This document shows positions 23,351-30,977 of a DNA stretch of 44,519 bases, piece by piece. Each line of letters begins with the position of its first letter. The stretch's first letter is position 1. Both the position numbers and the translations under genes were made by a program. Location of the stretch: NCBI GenBank assembly GCA_022824805.1, contig JAJDZE010000150.1, forward strand, positions 1-44,519, read 5' to 3'. This DNA comes from Acidimicrobiia bacterium (GTDB lineage Bacteria; Actinomycetota; Acidimicrobiia; Acidimicrobiales; Poriferisodalaceae). Under the pieces are notes generated by a model. That model saw nothing but the letters and a program-made list of their open reading frames with translations. It was not told where the DNA came from and did not search any database.

Positions 23351-25253
23351 GCCACCTGTAGAAGCACTAGTCACGGTCGGCGAGGTCATCGAGCGCATTC
23401 GCACAACCAGCCGTGACGAGTCCGAGAAGGGTCGGTGGTTCGAGGAACTCGTCAAGATCGTCTTCCTTGACAGTCCCGAGTACGAGATCGATGAGATCGA
23501 ACACTGGGCACGGTGGCGCGAACGTCAGCAACTGATTGGCCTCAGCGCCAAGGACACCGGCATCGATCTCGTCGCACGCCACCGCGACGGCAGCTGGGTC
23601 GCCATCCAATGCAAGTGCTACGCACCGAAGCGGCGGGTCGCCAAGTCTGACATCGACTCCTTTCTGAGCGCGTCGCAAGCCGTCGAGGCATCCGGCCAGC
23701 CGGTCTTCGCCATGCGGTGGGTCGTCACGACTTCTCCGTGGAGCGAGAACGCGCTCACCCAAGTCGACAGCCTCGGCGCCGCAGTCCGGCGGATCGACTT
23801 CCTGCGCCATGAATTCGAGAAGATCAGCGAGAAGCTGCAGGAACGACCAGTTCGCCAGCCCTGGCAGCGTCAGAAGGAGGCCATCGACAAGGTCGTCGAA
23901 GGCTTGTCGCACCACGACCGCGGTCGGATGATCATGGCCTGCGGCACAGGCAAGACCTTCACCTCGCTGCGCATCGCTGAAAGCGTGGTTCCGGACGGCG
24001 GGCGCATCCTCTTCTTGGCACCGAGCATCGCACTGGTTGCGCAGGCACGCCGCGAATGGCTGCTGCACACCACGAGGCCGCTCAGCTGCGTTGTCGTCTG
24101 CTCCGACGACTCGGCTGGCGGACGCTCCGAGAGCGCCACGGAGATGCGCGTTTCTGAGCTGGAGTGCCCGGTGACGACGTTGTCCCAGCGGCTGGGCGAA
24201 ATGCTGAACCCCTCTTTCAACACCGATGAGACCCGCGTGGTGTTCTGCACCTATCAGTCGCTGCATCGGGTCCGTGACGCACAGTCCTCGCACGGCGCTG
24301 GTGTCTTCGATCTGATCGTTTGCGACGAGGCGCATCGCACGACAGGTGTCGTCTCAGACCAATCCGGCATCAGCCGCGACAGCGGCTTCCAGATGGTCCA
24401 CGACAACGAGCGCCTGCGGGGACGCAAGCGGCTCTACATGACGGCCACGCCCCGCATCTACACCGCGGCATCCAAGAAATCGCTGTCGGGCCGCGGCATC
24501 GAGACCGTCGACATGGATGACGGCGACACGTACGGCCCGGAGCTGGAACGGCTCTCGTTCAAGGAGGCGGTCGAGCAGAACATGCTCACCGACTACCGCG
24601 TCATCGTCCTGGGCATTCACGCCGGCGCAGTCACGGCCGGTGTGCGCAAGCGGCTCCTTGCCTTGGGCGATGAATCGACCGGCTCGCAGGCACAGCAAGG
24701 CAGCGCCAAGCCGCTGGTGGTGAGCAACGAAGATCTCCAGCGTCTGCTCGGCACCTCGCTCGCCATCAACGGCATGGCCGAAGGTGATGACCTCGAAGTG
24801 CCGCAGCGGCTGGATCGCACCATCGCATTTGCCAACTCCATCGCTCGGTCCAAGTTCTACGCGCAAGGGCTTCAAGATCCACAGTTGCGCAGCCTGATCA
24901 CCCGCCGGCGGCGGCGCCGCGGTGACGAAGCAGGAGCGGTGCCCGTCGAAGCGAGTCACCTCGACGGCACAGCACCTGCGTTCGAGCGCAACGAGGAATT
25001 GCGCAAGCTCGCACGTGCGAGCACAGACCGGTGCGCACGGGTGATCTGCAACGCGAAGCTGCTTACCGAAGGAGTGGATGTGCCGTCGCTCGATGCCGTC
25101 GTGTTCATGGAGCCGCGGGACAGCCACGTCGACATCGTCCAGGCCGTCGGACGGGTCATGCGCCGCGCCGACGGCAAGCGCCTCGGCTACATCGTCATCC
25201 CCGTGCCTGTGCTGCCCGGGGAAGACATCGCCGCTGCCCTAGGAGACCGCTGA
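23301..25253 (+). CDS. Nuclease-helicase part of the type ISP enzyme
   Basis: The open frame (no start codon of its own before ATG 23712) encodes an Mrr-like PD-(D/E)xK nuclease ('GRWFEELVKIVFLD', Asp in 'DTGIDLVAR', then 'WVAIQCKCYAP' with the Q-x-K strand). An SF2 translocase follows: Walker A 'MACGTGKTFTSLR', Walker B 'LIVCDEAHRTTG', 'MTATPRIYT' and motif VI 'QAVGRVMRRADGK'. Translocases of this type pump DNA until two enzymes collide and cut. The frame ends at a TGA supplied by the inserted element (25251-25253). Starting at 23712, a helicase without nuclease could be made, but no ribosome-binding site is evident. Confidence 0.8.
   Translation, partial: VCRSPIPPPPESDVTSEPPVEALVTVGEVIERIRTTSRDESEKGRWFEELVKIVFLDSPEYEIDEIEHWARWRERQQLIGLSAKDTGIDLVARHRDGSWVAIQCKCYAPKRRVAKSDIDSFLSASQAVEASGQPVFAMRWVVTTSPWSENALTQVDSLGAAVRRIDFLRHEFEKISEKLQERPVRQPWQRQKEAIDKVVEGLSHHDRGRMIMACGTGKTFTSLRIAESVVPDGGRILFLAPSIALVAQARREWLLHTTRPLSCVVVCSDDSAGGRSESATEMRVSELECPVTTLSQRLGEMLNPSFNTDETRVVFCTYQSLHRVRDAQSSHGAGVFDLIVCDEAHRTTGVVSDQSGISRDSGFQMVHDNERLRGRKRLYMTATPRIYTAASKKSLSGRGIETVDMDDGDTYGPELERLSFKEAVEQNMLTDYRVIVLGIHAGAVTAGVRKRLLALGDESTGSQAQQGSAKPLVVSNEDLQRLLGTSLAINGMAEGDDLEVPQRLDRTIAFANSIARSKFYAQGLQDPQLRSLITRRRRRRGDEAGAVPVEASHLDGTAPAFERNEELRKLARASTDRCARVICNAKLLTEGVDVPSLDAVVFMEPRDSHVDIVQAVGRVMRRADGKRLGYIVIPVPVLPGEDIAAALGDR
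23319..23330. repeat. Homopolymeric tract of 12 C
   Basis: Twelve consecutive C lie within the coding region of the restriction gene. Eleven (or 8 or 14) would join the N-terminal frame to the nuclease frame; twelve does not. Such tracts change length by slipped-strand mispairing, and they are also prone to sequencing error. Confidence 0.9.
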
Positions 25254-25342
25254 GCAATTGCCGGATCTTCGTCTTCGGCCAGGTAAAACCGCAGGTCAGA
25301 AGCTTGCGGCAGTCGCCGAAATCGGATAAATCAGCAGTCTCC
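25242..25342. mobile_element. 101-bp MITE (TA-flanked, Tc1/IS630-like) inside the restriction gene
   Basis: The segment has terminal inverted repeats GGAGACCGCTGA (25242-25253) and TCAGCAGTCTCC (25331-25342), 11 of 12 matching, and is flanked by TA at 25240-25241 and 25343-25344, the target duplication of IS630/Tc1-mariner elements. It has no coding capacity. Deleting the element plus one TA (103 bp) restores one frame reading 'GEDIAAALEEGGSGYEAVG' across the junction, which is how the helicase and methyltransferase parts should join. Mobility would need a transposase in trans. An IS630-type transposase lies at the left edge, but its visible terminus is only weakly similar. Confidence 0.8.
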
Positions 25343-27525
25343 TAGAGGAGGGCGGCAGCGGATACGAAGCCGTCGGGCAGGTGCTTCGGGCGTTGCAAGC
25401 CCACGACGGCCGGCTGGCCGAGTCACCCGTCAGATTCGTCACGATCGGCGAGGTCAAGCCAGTACCCCAGTCGAAGGGCGACGCTGACGGCAGTGATGGA
25501 TTCGAAAGCGACGTCACCCAATTGGAATTCGACCTCCGAGGCGCCGGGGATTCGATCTTTGCTCAGGTCGTCGCCGCATCCGGTTTGGGCACCGCTGGCA
25601 AGCTCGTCGCTGACGAATTGGGAGCCACGGTCAGCTTCGCCGGTGCGCGGTTCAGCGACGGCGATCTCGCCGAACCCTTGGCGGCGGCGCTCGGCAGCCT
25701 CGCCGTCACTGACGCCAACAAGGCCGACATCTGCAAGGTTGCATCGCTCGTGCTCATCAACGCCTGCCTGCTGCACCGCCGGCTGCGCGAGGTGGCTCGG
25801 TTCGGCGACGTCGCGGACCTCGCACGAGTCTCAGGCGCCGAGGACCCCGCCGCGGTGCTGACCACTGCTTGGCAGCGCATCCTCGAACACGACTACGAGC
25901 CAGTGTTTGCGCCTGCCCTCAGCGTGCTGGCAGCGTTGCCGCAGCGGCCCTTTGCGGCAGGCGCGTTGCGGAGCCTCGCAGAATGCGCGAACCGCACAGC
26001 CGATTCGCTCAGCGAGATGGGCTACGACCACGCCGGCCCGCTGTATCACCGCATCCTGCCCAATGCAGAGTCATACGGCGCCTTCTACACCAAGAATCTG
26101 TCGGCACTCATGCTGGCACGGCTGGCAATCGATGAGAGCTTCGCCGACTGGACGGATCCTGAGCACATAGCCCGACTGCGGGTCATGGACCCTGCCTGCG
26201 GCACCGGGACGCTCCTCATGGCAGCGCTACGAGTGCTCAAGCAACGCGTCCACGAGGCTGGCCACCACTCGGACGGTGATGATGCCGACCCCGACGGTGC
26301 CGAGCTGCACAAGACCATCGTCGAGAACGTGCTTCACGGGCTCGACATCAACCTGCCGGCCATCCAGTTCGCTGCATCGAACTTCACCTTGGGAGCTCCG
26401 ACTGTCGACTACCGCAAGATGAACCTGTTCACGCTCAAGCACGGCCCGCAGCCTGACGGAACGATGAAGGCCGGAACGCTTGAGGTGCTCGGCTTCGCCG
26501 ATTCCGAGGCGTCGCTGCGCAACCTGGTGCGGCACACCAACGCAGGGAGCGTGGGTACCCAGCTGACCGATTCCGGCGCGGAGTTCCCGATACGGGACAT
26601 CGATCTCGTGATCATGAACCCGCCGTTCACGAACAACGTCAAGAAGAACTCGCAGTACTCACCCGCTCAGAAGAAGGCCATGCAGCAGCACGAACTTGGG
26701 CTCCGCGATGTGTTGCTGCAGTCCGATCCGGCTGCCGGTGCCATCATCGACGCCAACAGCATCCGCACCTATTTCACACCGATCGTGGAGCGAATGTCGG
26801 CGTCTCGCGGCGCAACCGTCGCTTCCGTGGTCCCCACGACCGCATGCACCGCTTCGTCAGGGCAGAAGGAGCGTCGCTTTCTCGCAGAACGGCTCTACAT
26901 CGAGACGGTCGTCACATCACACGACCCGAAGAACATCAATTTCTCCGAGAACACCGGCATTCACGAGTGTCTGCTCGTCACCCGGCGTCGAGATGATTGG
27001 CCAACGTCCCCCGCGGACGACCCGCCGACCCGATTCGTGTCGCTTCGCAAGATGCCATCGAGCCCCGAAGAGGCCCTCGCTGCGGCAGATGCGATTGCGA
27101 ACGGCGATCCTGGCGAGTGGGGCAATGTCACGCTGTGGCCGGCCGAGCGCGTGCGCGAGGGCGATTGGACACCGGTTCAGTGGTTCGACGGCGAACTGGC
27201 GGGTCTCGCATTGTCACTGGAGACCGGCGACCTCGCATCGTCCGGTGTCGGCGATCTTTTCCGGGGGGGTGCGGACCTTCAGGCCAAGCAATCAGAGGCG
27301 CCTTCGTCCCTTCCGCGCACACCAACGACTCGAATCAGCCGACTACCGACGAACAGTCGGACCTGGGGGTCAGCGAATACAGGACGCCTTCCAGAAGCGA
27401 GTTCTGCAATGACTCGGTCAGGGCATCTGTCACAGAATCGACTCGAGCGAGTCTCCCAAAGACGGAACATCGGCCCATCGGGTCGTCGCATTCAAGACGG
27501 CTTCAAGCCAGCGGTTCAGCCATGA
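25330..27525 (+). CDS. N6-adenine methyltransferase part of the type ISP enzyme
   Basis: The frame is open from inside the right end of the inserted element; a GTG at 25381 is the first possible start. After the linker helices ('GYEAVGQVLRALQAHDGRL'), a gamma-class N6-adenine methyltransferase follows. The SAM-binding motif I is 'VMDPACGTGTLLMAAL', the catalytic motif IV is 'IDLVIMNPPFTNN' and the acidic loop lies between. It modifies the host strand so that the nuclease ignores it. From about 27262 the frame leaves homology at a run of seven G; the remaining codons to the TGA at 27523 are out of frame apart from a late 'GPSGRRIQDGF'. Confidence 0.75.
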   Translation: MSSLLEEGGSGYEAVGQVLRALQAHDGRLAESPVRFVTIGEVKPVPQSKGDADGSDGFESDVTQLEFDLRGAGDSIFAQVVAASGLGTAGKLVADELGATVSFAGARFSDGDLAEPLAAALGSLAVTDANKADICKVASLVLINACLLHRRLREVARFGDVADLARVSGAEDPAAVLTTAWQRILEHDYEPVFAPALSVLAALPQRPFAAGALRSLAECANRTADSLSEMGYDHAGPLYHRILPNAESYGAFYTKNLSALMLARLAIDESFADWTDPEHIARLRVMDPACGTGTLLMAALRVLKQRVHEAGHHSDGDDADPDGAELHKTIVENVLHGLDINLPAIQFAASNFTLGAPTVDYRKMNLFTLKHGPQPDGTMKAGTLEVLGFADSEASLRNLVRHTNAGSVGTQLTDSGAEFPIRDIDLVIMNPPFTNNVKKNSQYSPAQKKAMQQHELGLRDVLLQSDPAAGAIIDANSIRTYFTPIVERMSASRGATVASVVPTTACTASSGQKERRFLAERLYIETVVTSHDPKNINFSENTGIHECLLVTRRRDDWPTSPADDPPTRFVSLRKMPSSPEEALAAADAIANGDPGEWGNVTLWPAERVREGDWTPVQWFDGELAGLALSLETGDLASSGVGDLFRGGADLQAKQSEAPSSLPRTPTTRISRLPTNSRTWGSANTGRLPEASSAMTRSGHLSQNRLERVSQRRNIGPSGRRIQDGFKPAVQP
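27264..27523 (+). repeat. Three out-of-frame copies of a 'GPxGxxIxxxF' segment in the decayed recognition region
   Basis: Related segments begin at 27273 ('GPSGQAIRGAF', frame 3), 27359 ('GPGGQRIQDAF', frame 2) and 27472 ('GPSGRRIQDGF', frame 1), 86 and 113 bases apart. Each is in a different frame, so no single reading gives all three. Only one such segment is expected ahead of the recognition domain. Internal duplication plus indels is the likely history. Confidence 0.55.
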
Positions 27526-27531
27526 GCTACC

Positions 27532-28118
27532 ACGCCTTCTGGTCGGCGTCCGCGAAGCTCCGTCGCACCATGCGTGCCTCACCGGAGCAGCCGATCGAAC
27601 CTCGGCCCGGCAAAGAACAGCTGGCGGCGCGCTACTGGGCCCAGCGCAGCAAGCTTCTCGTGTCCAGTCGGCACCGAACGACCAATGCACTGCTGACCGC
27701 TGTGTACAGCGAGACGCCAGCGGTTGGATCGGCGTGGGTCCCAGTTGCCGTCAGGGAAGACGACGAAGCAAAGTCGCTTTGTGCTTGGTGGAACAGCACG
27801 CCTGTCAGATTGATGCTCTTCAATCGGCGATCAAAGACACTCGACTATCCGTCGTGGTCGTTGGATCAGCTGAGAAGCGTCCGTGTGCCTTCGCCCGTCA
27901 ACCCTGGTTGGGGTGGCTTGCTGGCGGCCTACGAGGAGGCCTGCGACATTGAACTTCTGCCGCTGCGGGACGGCGAGCAATGTGAGGGGAGGCGCATCAT
28001 CGACCGCGCTGCTGCACAGGTCCTCGGCATTCCCGAAGCCACGATCGCTGACTGGCGCCGGCGGCTCGCGTGCGAACCCACCATCTCCAATCGCCCCGCC
28101 GGCGTGAAAGGCGCATGA
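27532..28118 (+). CDS. C-terminal (target-recognition) part of the type ISP enzyme
   Basis: In a frame different from the methyltransferase, codons from about 27525 encode 'SYHAFWSASAKLRRTMRASPE', 'KEQLAARYWAQRSKLLVSS', 'AVYSETPAVGSAWVPV' and 'LCAWWNSTPVRLMLF', the usual C-terminal recognition domain of these enzymes. A downstream helix-turn-helix-like end ('AAAQVLGIPEATIADWRRRLA') follows. The stop is at 28116-28118. The domain looks intact but cannot be joined to the methyltransferase without a frameshift at about 27515-27530. Confidence 0.65.
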
Positions 28119-28187
28119 GCGCAATGTCATCCCTAGCCAGTCGGGCGAGCCGCGCTGAGCCACCAGGCTCGTCGCGCGTCCGAGTCC

Positions 28188-28283
28188 CTATCCACGCAGG
28201 CCGTTGATGCCGAGCCGGGCTGCATCGGCGAGCTCAGCTATGAGGCCGCGCGGATAGGTGGAGCAGATTTCAGCGCATTTCAT
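28188..28283 (-). pseudogene. Relic of a PIN-domain (VapC-like) toxin C-terminus
   Basis: A 31-codon frame ends '...YPRGLIAELADAARLGI', closely parallel to the last residues of the intact PIN toxin at 30160 ('DPHDIAALADAARLDI'). The Asp before Pro, the fourth acidic residue of the active site, is Tyr here. Nothing homologous remains further upstream. It is a decayed copy of the same toxin family. Confidence 0.5.
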
Positions 28284-28568
28284 GCTGAGCAAGGACCTCG
28301 GCCGCGAACTTGCAGGTCAGAGGATCGGCTAGCGAGTCAGCGGTCACAGCATTTCCGCAGATCAGCGCCTATCCGCTCATCCTCTATGTCGCGAGGATCG
28401 GATGTCGCTAGCCGGCCACTTGGGCTGCGCGGCGTTACAGCAGCGACATCGACGGGATCAACGAAGCCTGATCGTGCCAACAGCGCACCCGCACGCCGAC
28501 CACAACGCCAAGGAATGCTCGGGACCCGATCGCCTACCGCGGGATCGCGTTGTGTCACACCCCTCGCA

Positions 28569-28574
28569 TACGGT
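28569..28574 (+). promoter_or_regulatory. -10 box (TACGGT) for the HNH gene
   Basis: TACGGT fits TANNNT and ends exactly 6 bases before ATG 28581, which has no ribosome-binding site. This suggests a leaderless transcript. The same hexamer and spacing precede the gene starting at 37601. Confidence 0.4.
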
Positions 28575-28580
28575 TGTTCT

Positions 28581-29990
28581 ATGTCGAAAAACGGCTTCGA
28601 GGCCAGCCAGCGGGAGCGCACCGCACACGCCGGGGCTGTTCCGCAGGCAGCCAATCTGGCGGGCAGCGCCGAGGCCGGATCGGAGCGCGAGAACTCACCT
28701 GTGCGAGCGACACTCCCCGCCAACAACATGACCGACAGCGCCGAGACCCGCCCTGGGGCTAACCGTAAGTCGGATGGTGTTTGTGTAGACGCAGTGGACG
28801 TGGTCGGGCTTTGCGGGCCGGGTCTGCGAGCTCGTCTGGGTGAGATCGCTCGGGCCGAGTCGCGGCTGGCTGTGATGAAAGCCGACGCGCTGGGGGAGAT
28901 CGCCCGCCGCAGCGGCGACGGCGCTGCTGCGCATGCCGCGGTGAATGAGATGGCGGTGTCGGGCCGTAAGGCACGCGGCGAGGTCCGCGAGGCCGTGCGA
29001 CTGGGCGAGCTGGACGCCACTCGGGCCGGGCTCGCCGCGGGCACGGTGCCGGTAGGCCACGCACAGCTGATCGCCCGCGCCACCGGCGACGCCCCGATCG
29101 ACGAGGCGATGCTGGCCACGCTGGCACCCCGGGAGGGCTATGACGAATTCCGCCGCACCGTCGCGCGCCATGTCGCCGAGGTATCCCGCAACGACGGCGC
29201 ATCAGTGCTCGAACGCCAGCGGCAGGCACGCACCGGCACGATCCGCACCCGCCACAGCGACGGCATGACTGTCGTGCACCTCGAAGTCGACCCCCTCACC
29301 GGCGCACGGCTCGGCACCGTGATCGCGGCTGCTGAGCGGCGGCTGTTCCGCAACGAGGAGCGTGCTGAGCGACGCACTCCCCCACAACGCACCGCAGACG
29401 CCATCACCGAACTCATGTTGGACCCCGATGCGAAACGTCCTGCGGGAGCGTCGCTGATCGTGGTCGCCGACTACGACATGGTGAACCGCGAGCTTGTCAA
29501 TGGCCGGCTCGCTGACGGCACGCCGATCCCGATCGGCGAGATCGCCAAGATCGCCGCCGACGCCCAACTGCTGCCCACCATCTTCGAGGCAGCCACCGGG
29601 GACCTGCGCATGGGACGCACCACCCGCACCGCCACCGATACACAGCGCGCAGCCCTCGCGCTGCGCGACAAGGGCTGCGTCGGCTGCGGCATTCCGCCCG
29701 AACGCTGCCAACACCACCACATCAAGTTCTGGCGACACCAAGGACCCACCGACTACTGGAACCTCGTCACCGTCTGCGCCGACTGCCACAACGACAAGAT
29801 CCACCAAGAAGGCTTCACCGTCGAATGGAACCCCGACCCCCACACCCTCGGCTTCGGACTCAAACCGCCAGATCAGTCGCCGAGCGGCCGACCACTGGCC
29901 GCACCGAGAGGCCAGCAAACAGGCCAGCCATCAGGCCGACCGAGTGACGGAGCCCACCGCCGCAACGGGCCTCGGGCGCCCCCGCGTTGA
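28581..29990 (+). CDS. DUF222 / HNH endonuclease signature protein
   Basis: This 469-residue protein has a variable Ala/Glu-rich N-terminus, then a DUF222 helical domain ('LGEIARAESRLAVMKADAL', 'VRLGELDATRAGLAAGTVP' and 'ASLIVVADYDMV'), and a C-terminal HNH domain. C366 and C369 ('GCVGCGIP'), 'CQHHHIKFW', 'NLVTVCADCHNDKIHQEGF' provide the zinc knuckle and the His-Asn-His residues. The tail is Pro/Gln/Arg-rich. Such proteins are a large multicopy family in actinobacteria, often near mobile DNA, with unproven roles. Start 28581 is chosen because upstream codons lack homology. Confidence 0.88.
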   Translation: MSKNGFEASQRERTAHAGAVPQAANLAGSAEAGSERENSPVRATLPANNMTDSAETRPGANRKSDGVCVDAVDVVGLCGPGLRARLGEIARAESRLAVMKADALGEIARRSGDGAAAHAAVNEMAVSGRKARGEVREAVRLGELDATRAGLAAGTVPVGHAQLIARATGDAPIDEAMLATLAPREGYDEFRRTVARHVAEVSRNDGASVLERQRQARTGTIRTRHSDGMTVVHLEVDPLTGARLGTVIAAAERRLFRNEERAERRTPPQRTADAITELMLDPDAKRPAGASLIVVADYDMVNRELVNGRLADGTPIPIGEIAKIAADAQLLPTIFEAATGDLRMGRTTRTATDTQRAALALRDKGCVGCGIPPERCQHHHIKFWRHQGPTDYWNLVTVCADCHNDKIHQEGFTVEWNPDPHTLGFGLKPPDQSPSGRPLAAPRGQQTGQPSGRPSDGAHRRNGPRAPPR

Positions 29991-30003
29991 ACACCGCGGG
30001 GCG
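29977..30003. terminator. GC-rich hairpin at the end of the HNH gene
   Basis: CGCCCCCGCG (29977-29986) pairs with CGCGGGGCG (29995-30003) with one bulged C around an 8-base loop that contains the stop codon. There is no T-run, but strong U-less hairpins are common terminators in actinobacteria. It lies between convergent genes. Confidence 0.45.
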
Positions 30004-30159
30004 ACCCGCAGCCGGCAAGACCATCGCCACCTCACGGAACCGCCACTCAGCAGAAATGTGTACGGATCAGCGAGCGGGCGGATCGACGCTTCAGCTTGCA
30101 CACAGACCAGGCGGTCAGCCGAGCCGATGGGGCCGACAGGCTCGCCTTGGCCACAACCG

Positions 30160-30540
30160 TCACGCCAACAGGATGTCGATGTCGAGTCGTGCTGCGTCGG
30201 CAAGCGCCGCGATGTCGTGAGGGTCCGAGGTCACAATCTGGTCGCCGCTGCTGCACATCGCGACAAGAGCCGCATCGATGGCGTCAAACCTGCCGGCCAG
30301 CGCTTGCAAGACACCGGCCCGGCGTCCGAGGGTCTCGTCGAGAGGTACGACGATGGTGCCGAACAAGGCTCTCGCCAGCCGGAACTGGCGACCTGAGCCA
30401 CCACGCCAAACCTGCGCCACAACGCCACCATGAGTCAAAGGCGGGTAGCCGACCCGGTGAGCTTGCTCCATGCGCTCCCAGAGCGCCGACGCATCGCGTT
30501 CCAAGGCGATGAGCGCCCCAGCATCAAGCACCAAGCTCAC
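30160..30540 (-). CDS. PIN-domain toxin (VapC-like)
   Basis: This 126-residue PIN nuclease has Asp6 in 'LVLDAGALIALERD', the central pair in 'FDAIDAALVAM' and a final Asp in 'IVTSDPHDIAAL'. The usual second acidic residue (Glu of the '..E..R' helix) is Gln in 'THGGVVAQVWRGG', which I believe is the normal form in this actinobacterial subfamily. PIN toxins cleave tRNA or rRNA. Start GTG 30540 overlaps the end of the antitoxin gene by 17 bases. It converges on the HNH gene. Confidence 0.85.
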   Translation of the reverse strand: MSLVLDAGALIALERDASALWERMEQAHRVGYPPLTHGGVVAQVWRGGSGRQFRLARALFGTIVVPLDETLGRRAGVLQALAGRFDAIDAALVAMCSSGDQIVTSDPHDIAALADAARLDIDILLA

Positions 30541-30823
30541 GCTCGGCCTTCTGTCGCTGCCATTCCTTGCGGAATTGGTCTGCTTCTTCGCAATCAAGCC
30601 GACGGCGCTCTTCCAGCTCTTCGTCGGTGATCTTGCCGAACTCTGCTTCGTAATCTGCAATTGCCTCTCCGAGCGCCTTGAGGCGACGCCGGTGCTCGGT
30701 CTTGTCGGCAATCGCCTGGTTCACCCACGCGCTCACCGAAGAGGCGTCGCCATCGCTCACTGCTGCGCTGGCTTCATCGAGGAGGTCCGCATCGATCGTC
30801 AAGGTAATCCGACGCTTGCTCAT
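30524..30823 (-). CDS. Ribbon-helix-helix antitoxin (VapB-like)
   Basis: This 99-residue protein opens with 'KRRITLTIDADLLDEASAAV', a ribbon-helix-helix DNA-binding domain. A long charged helix follows ('ALGEAIADYEAEFGKITDEEL'), which would bind the PIN toxin, and an Arg/Glu-rich end. ATG 30823 is chosen because the homology begins there and a -10 box ends 6 bases before it. First gene of the pair; likely autorepressor. Confidence 0.8.
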   Translation of the reverse strand: MSKRRITLTIDADLLDEASAAVSDGDASSVSAWVNQAIADKTEHRRRLKALGEAIADYEAEFGKITDEELEERRRLDCEEADQFRKEWQRQKAERELGA

Positions 30824-30829
30824 ACCTTC

Positions 30830-30835
30830 ATCGTA
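30830..30835 (-). promoter_or_regulatory. -10 box (TACGAT) of the VapBC-like pair
   Basis: On the minus strand TACGAT ends 6 bases before ATG 30823, the same arrangement as in the MazEF-like pair at 14977. No clear -35 or ribosome-binding site is visible. It predicts a leaderless antitoxin message. Confidence 0.45.
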
Positions 30836-30977
30836 TTCTGGGAGCGCGACCGCACACGTGCAACGCATCGGCGTTCTGGGCCGACTTTCGGGTCCCCGTC
30901 ATGCCCAACGCCTACCCCGACGGCGTCGCGACCGATCGGAGGTGCGAGGCGCTGGCACACGCCAGTGACAGTGGCAG

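Larger units (their letters stand above)
23192..28118 (+). pseudogene. Type ISP (LlaGI-like) restriction-modification gene, disrupted
   Basis: Read across frames, this is one gene of about 1,600 codons, the usual size of single-chain type ISP enzymes. The order is Mrr-like nuclease, superfamily 2 translocase, gamma N6-adenine methyltransferase, target-recognition region. Breaks: a 12-C tract at 23319-23330 shifts the frame; a 101-bp element at 25242-25342 inserts a stop; after about 27262 (a run of seven G) the frame changes repeatedly until 27523. ATG 23192 follows AAGGGG. No alternative start exists in the nuclease frame between 23301 and 23711, so the nuclease can only be made by crossing the C tract. 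The parts are described separately. Confidence 0.85.
28119..28580. other. Long intergenic stretch with a toxin relic, otherwise featureless
   Basis: These 462 bases separate the restriction gene from the HNH gene. Apart from the PIN-toxin relic at 28188-28283 and a possible -10 at 28569-28574, I see no conserved frame, RNA or repeat. A plus-strand frame opens at 28386 and runs into the HNH gene, but its first 65 codons are low-complexity and do not look like protein. Confidence 0.5.

Noticed and set aside
23712-25253. Stand-alone DEAD/DEAH helicase starting at 23712
   Set aside because: The frame is open 400 bases further upstream with a nuclease domain fused in the order typical of type ISP enzymes, and no ribosome-binding site precedes 23712.
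26696-27412. Separate 238-residue protein overlapping the methyltransferase
   Set aside because: Only its last 20 or so codons (GPGGQRIQDAF) resemble protein; the rest is antiphase to the methyltransferase. It reflects frameshifts, not a gene.
28119-28187. tRNA-like sequence (GTCCGAGTCCC near 28175)
   Set aside because: No matching acceptor stem, D-arm or anticodon arm could be folded around it.
28386-28580. N-terminal extension of the HNH protein from 28386
   Set aside because: The 65 extra codons are low-complexity and lack homology; ATG 28581 has a -10 box at leaderless spacing.
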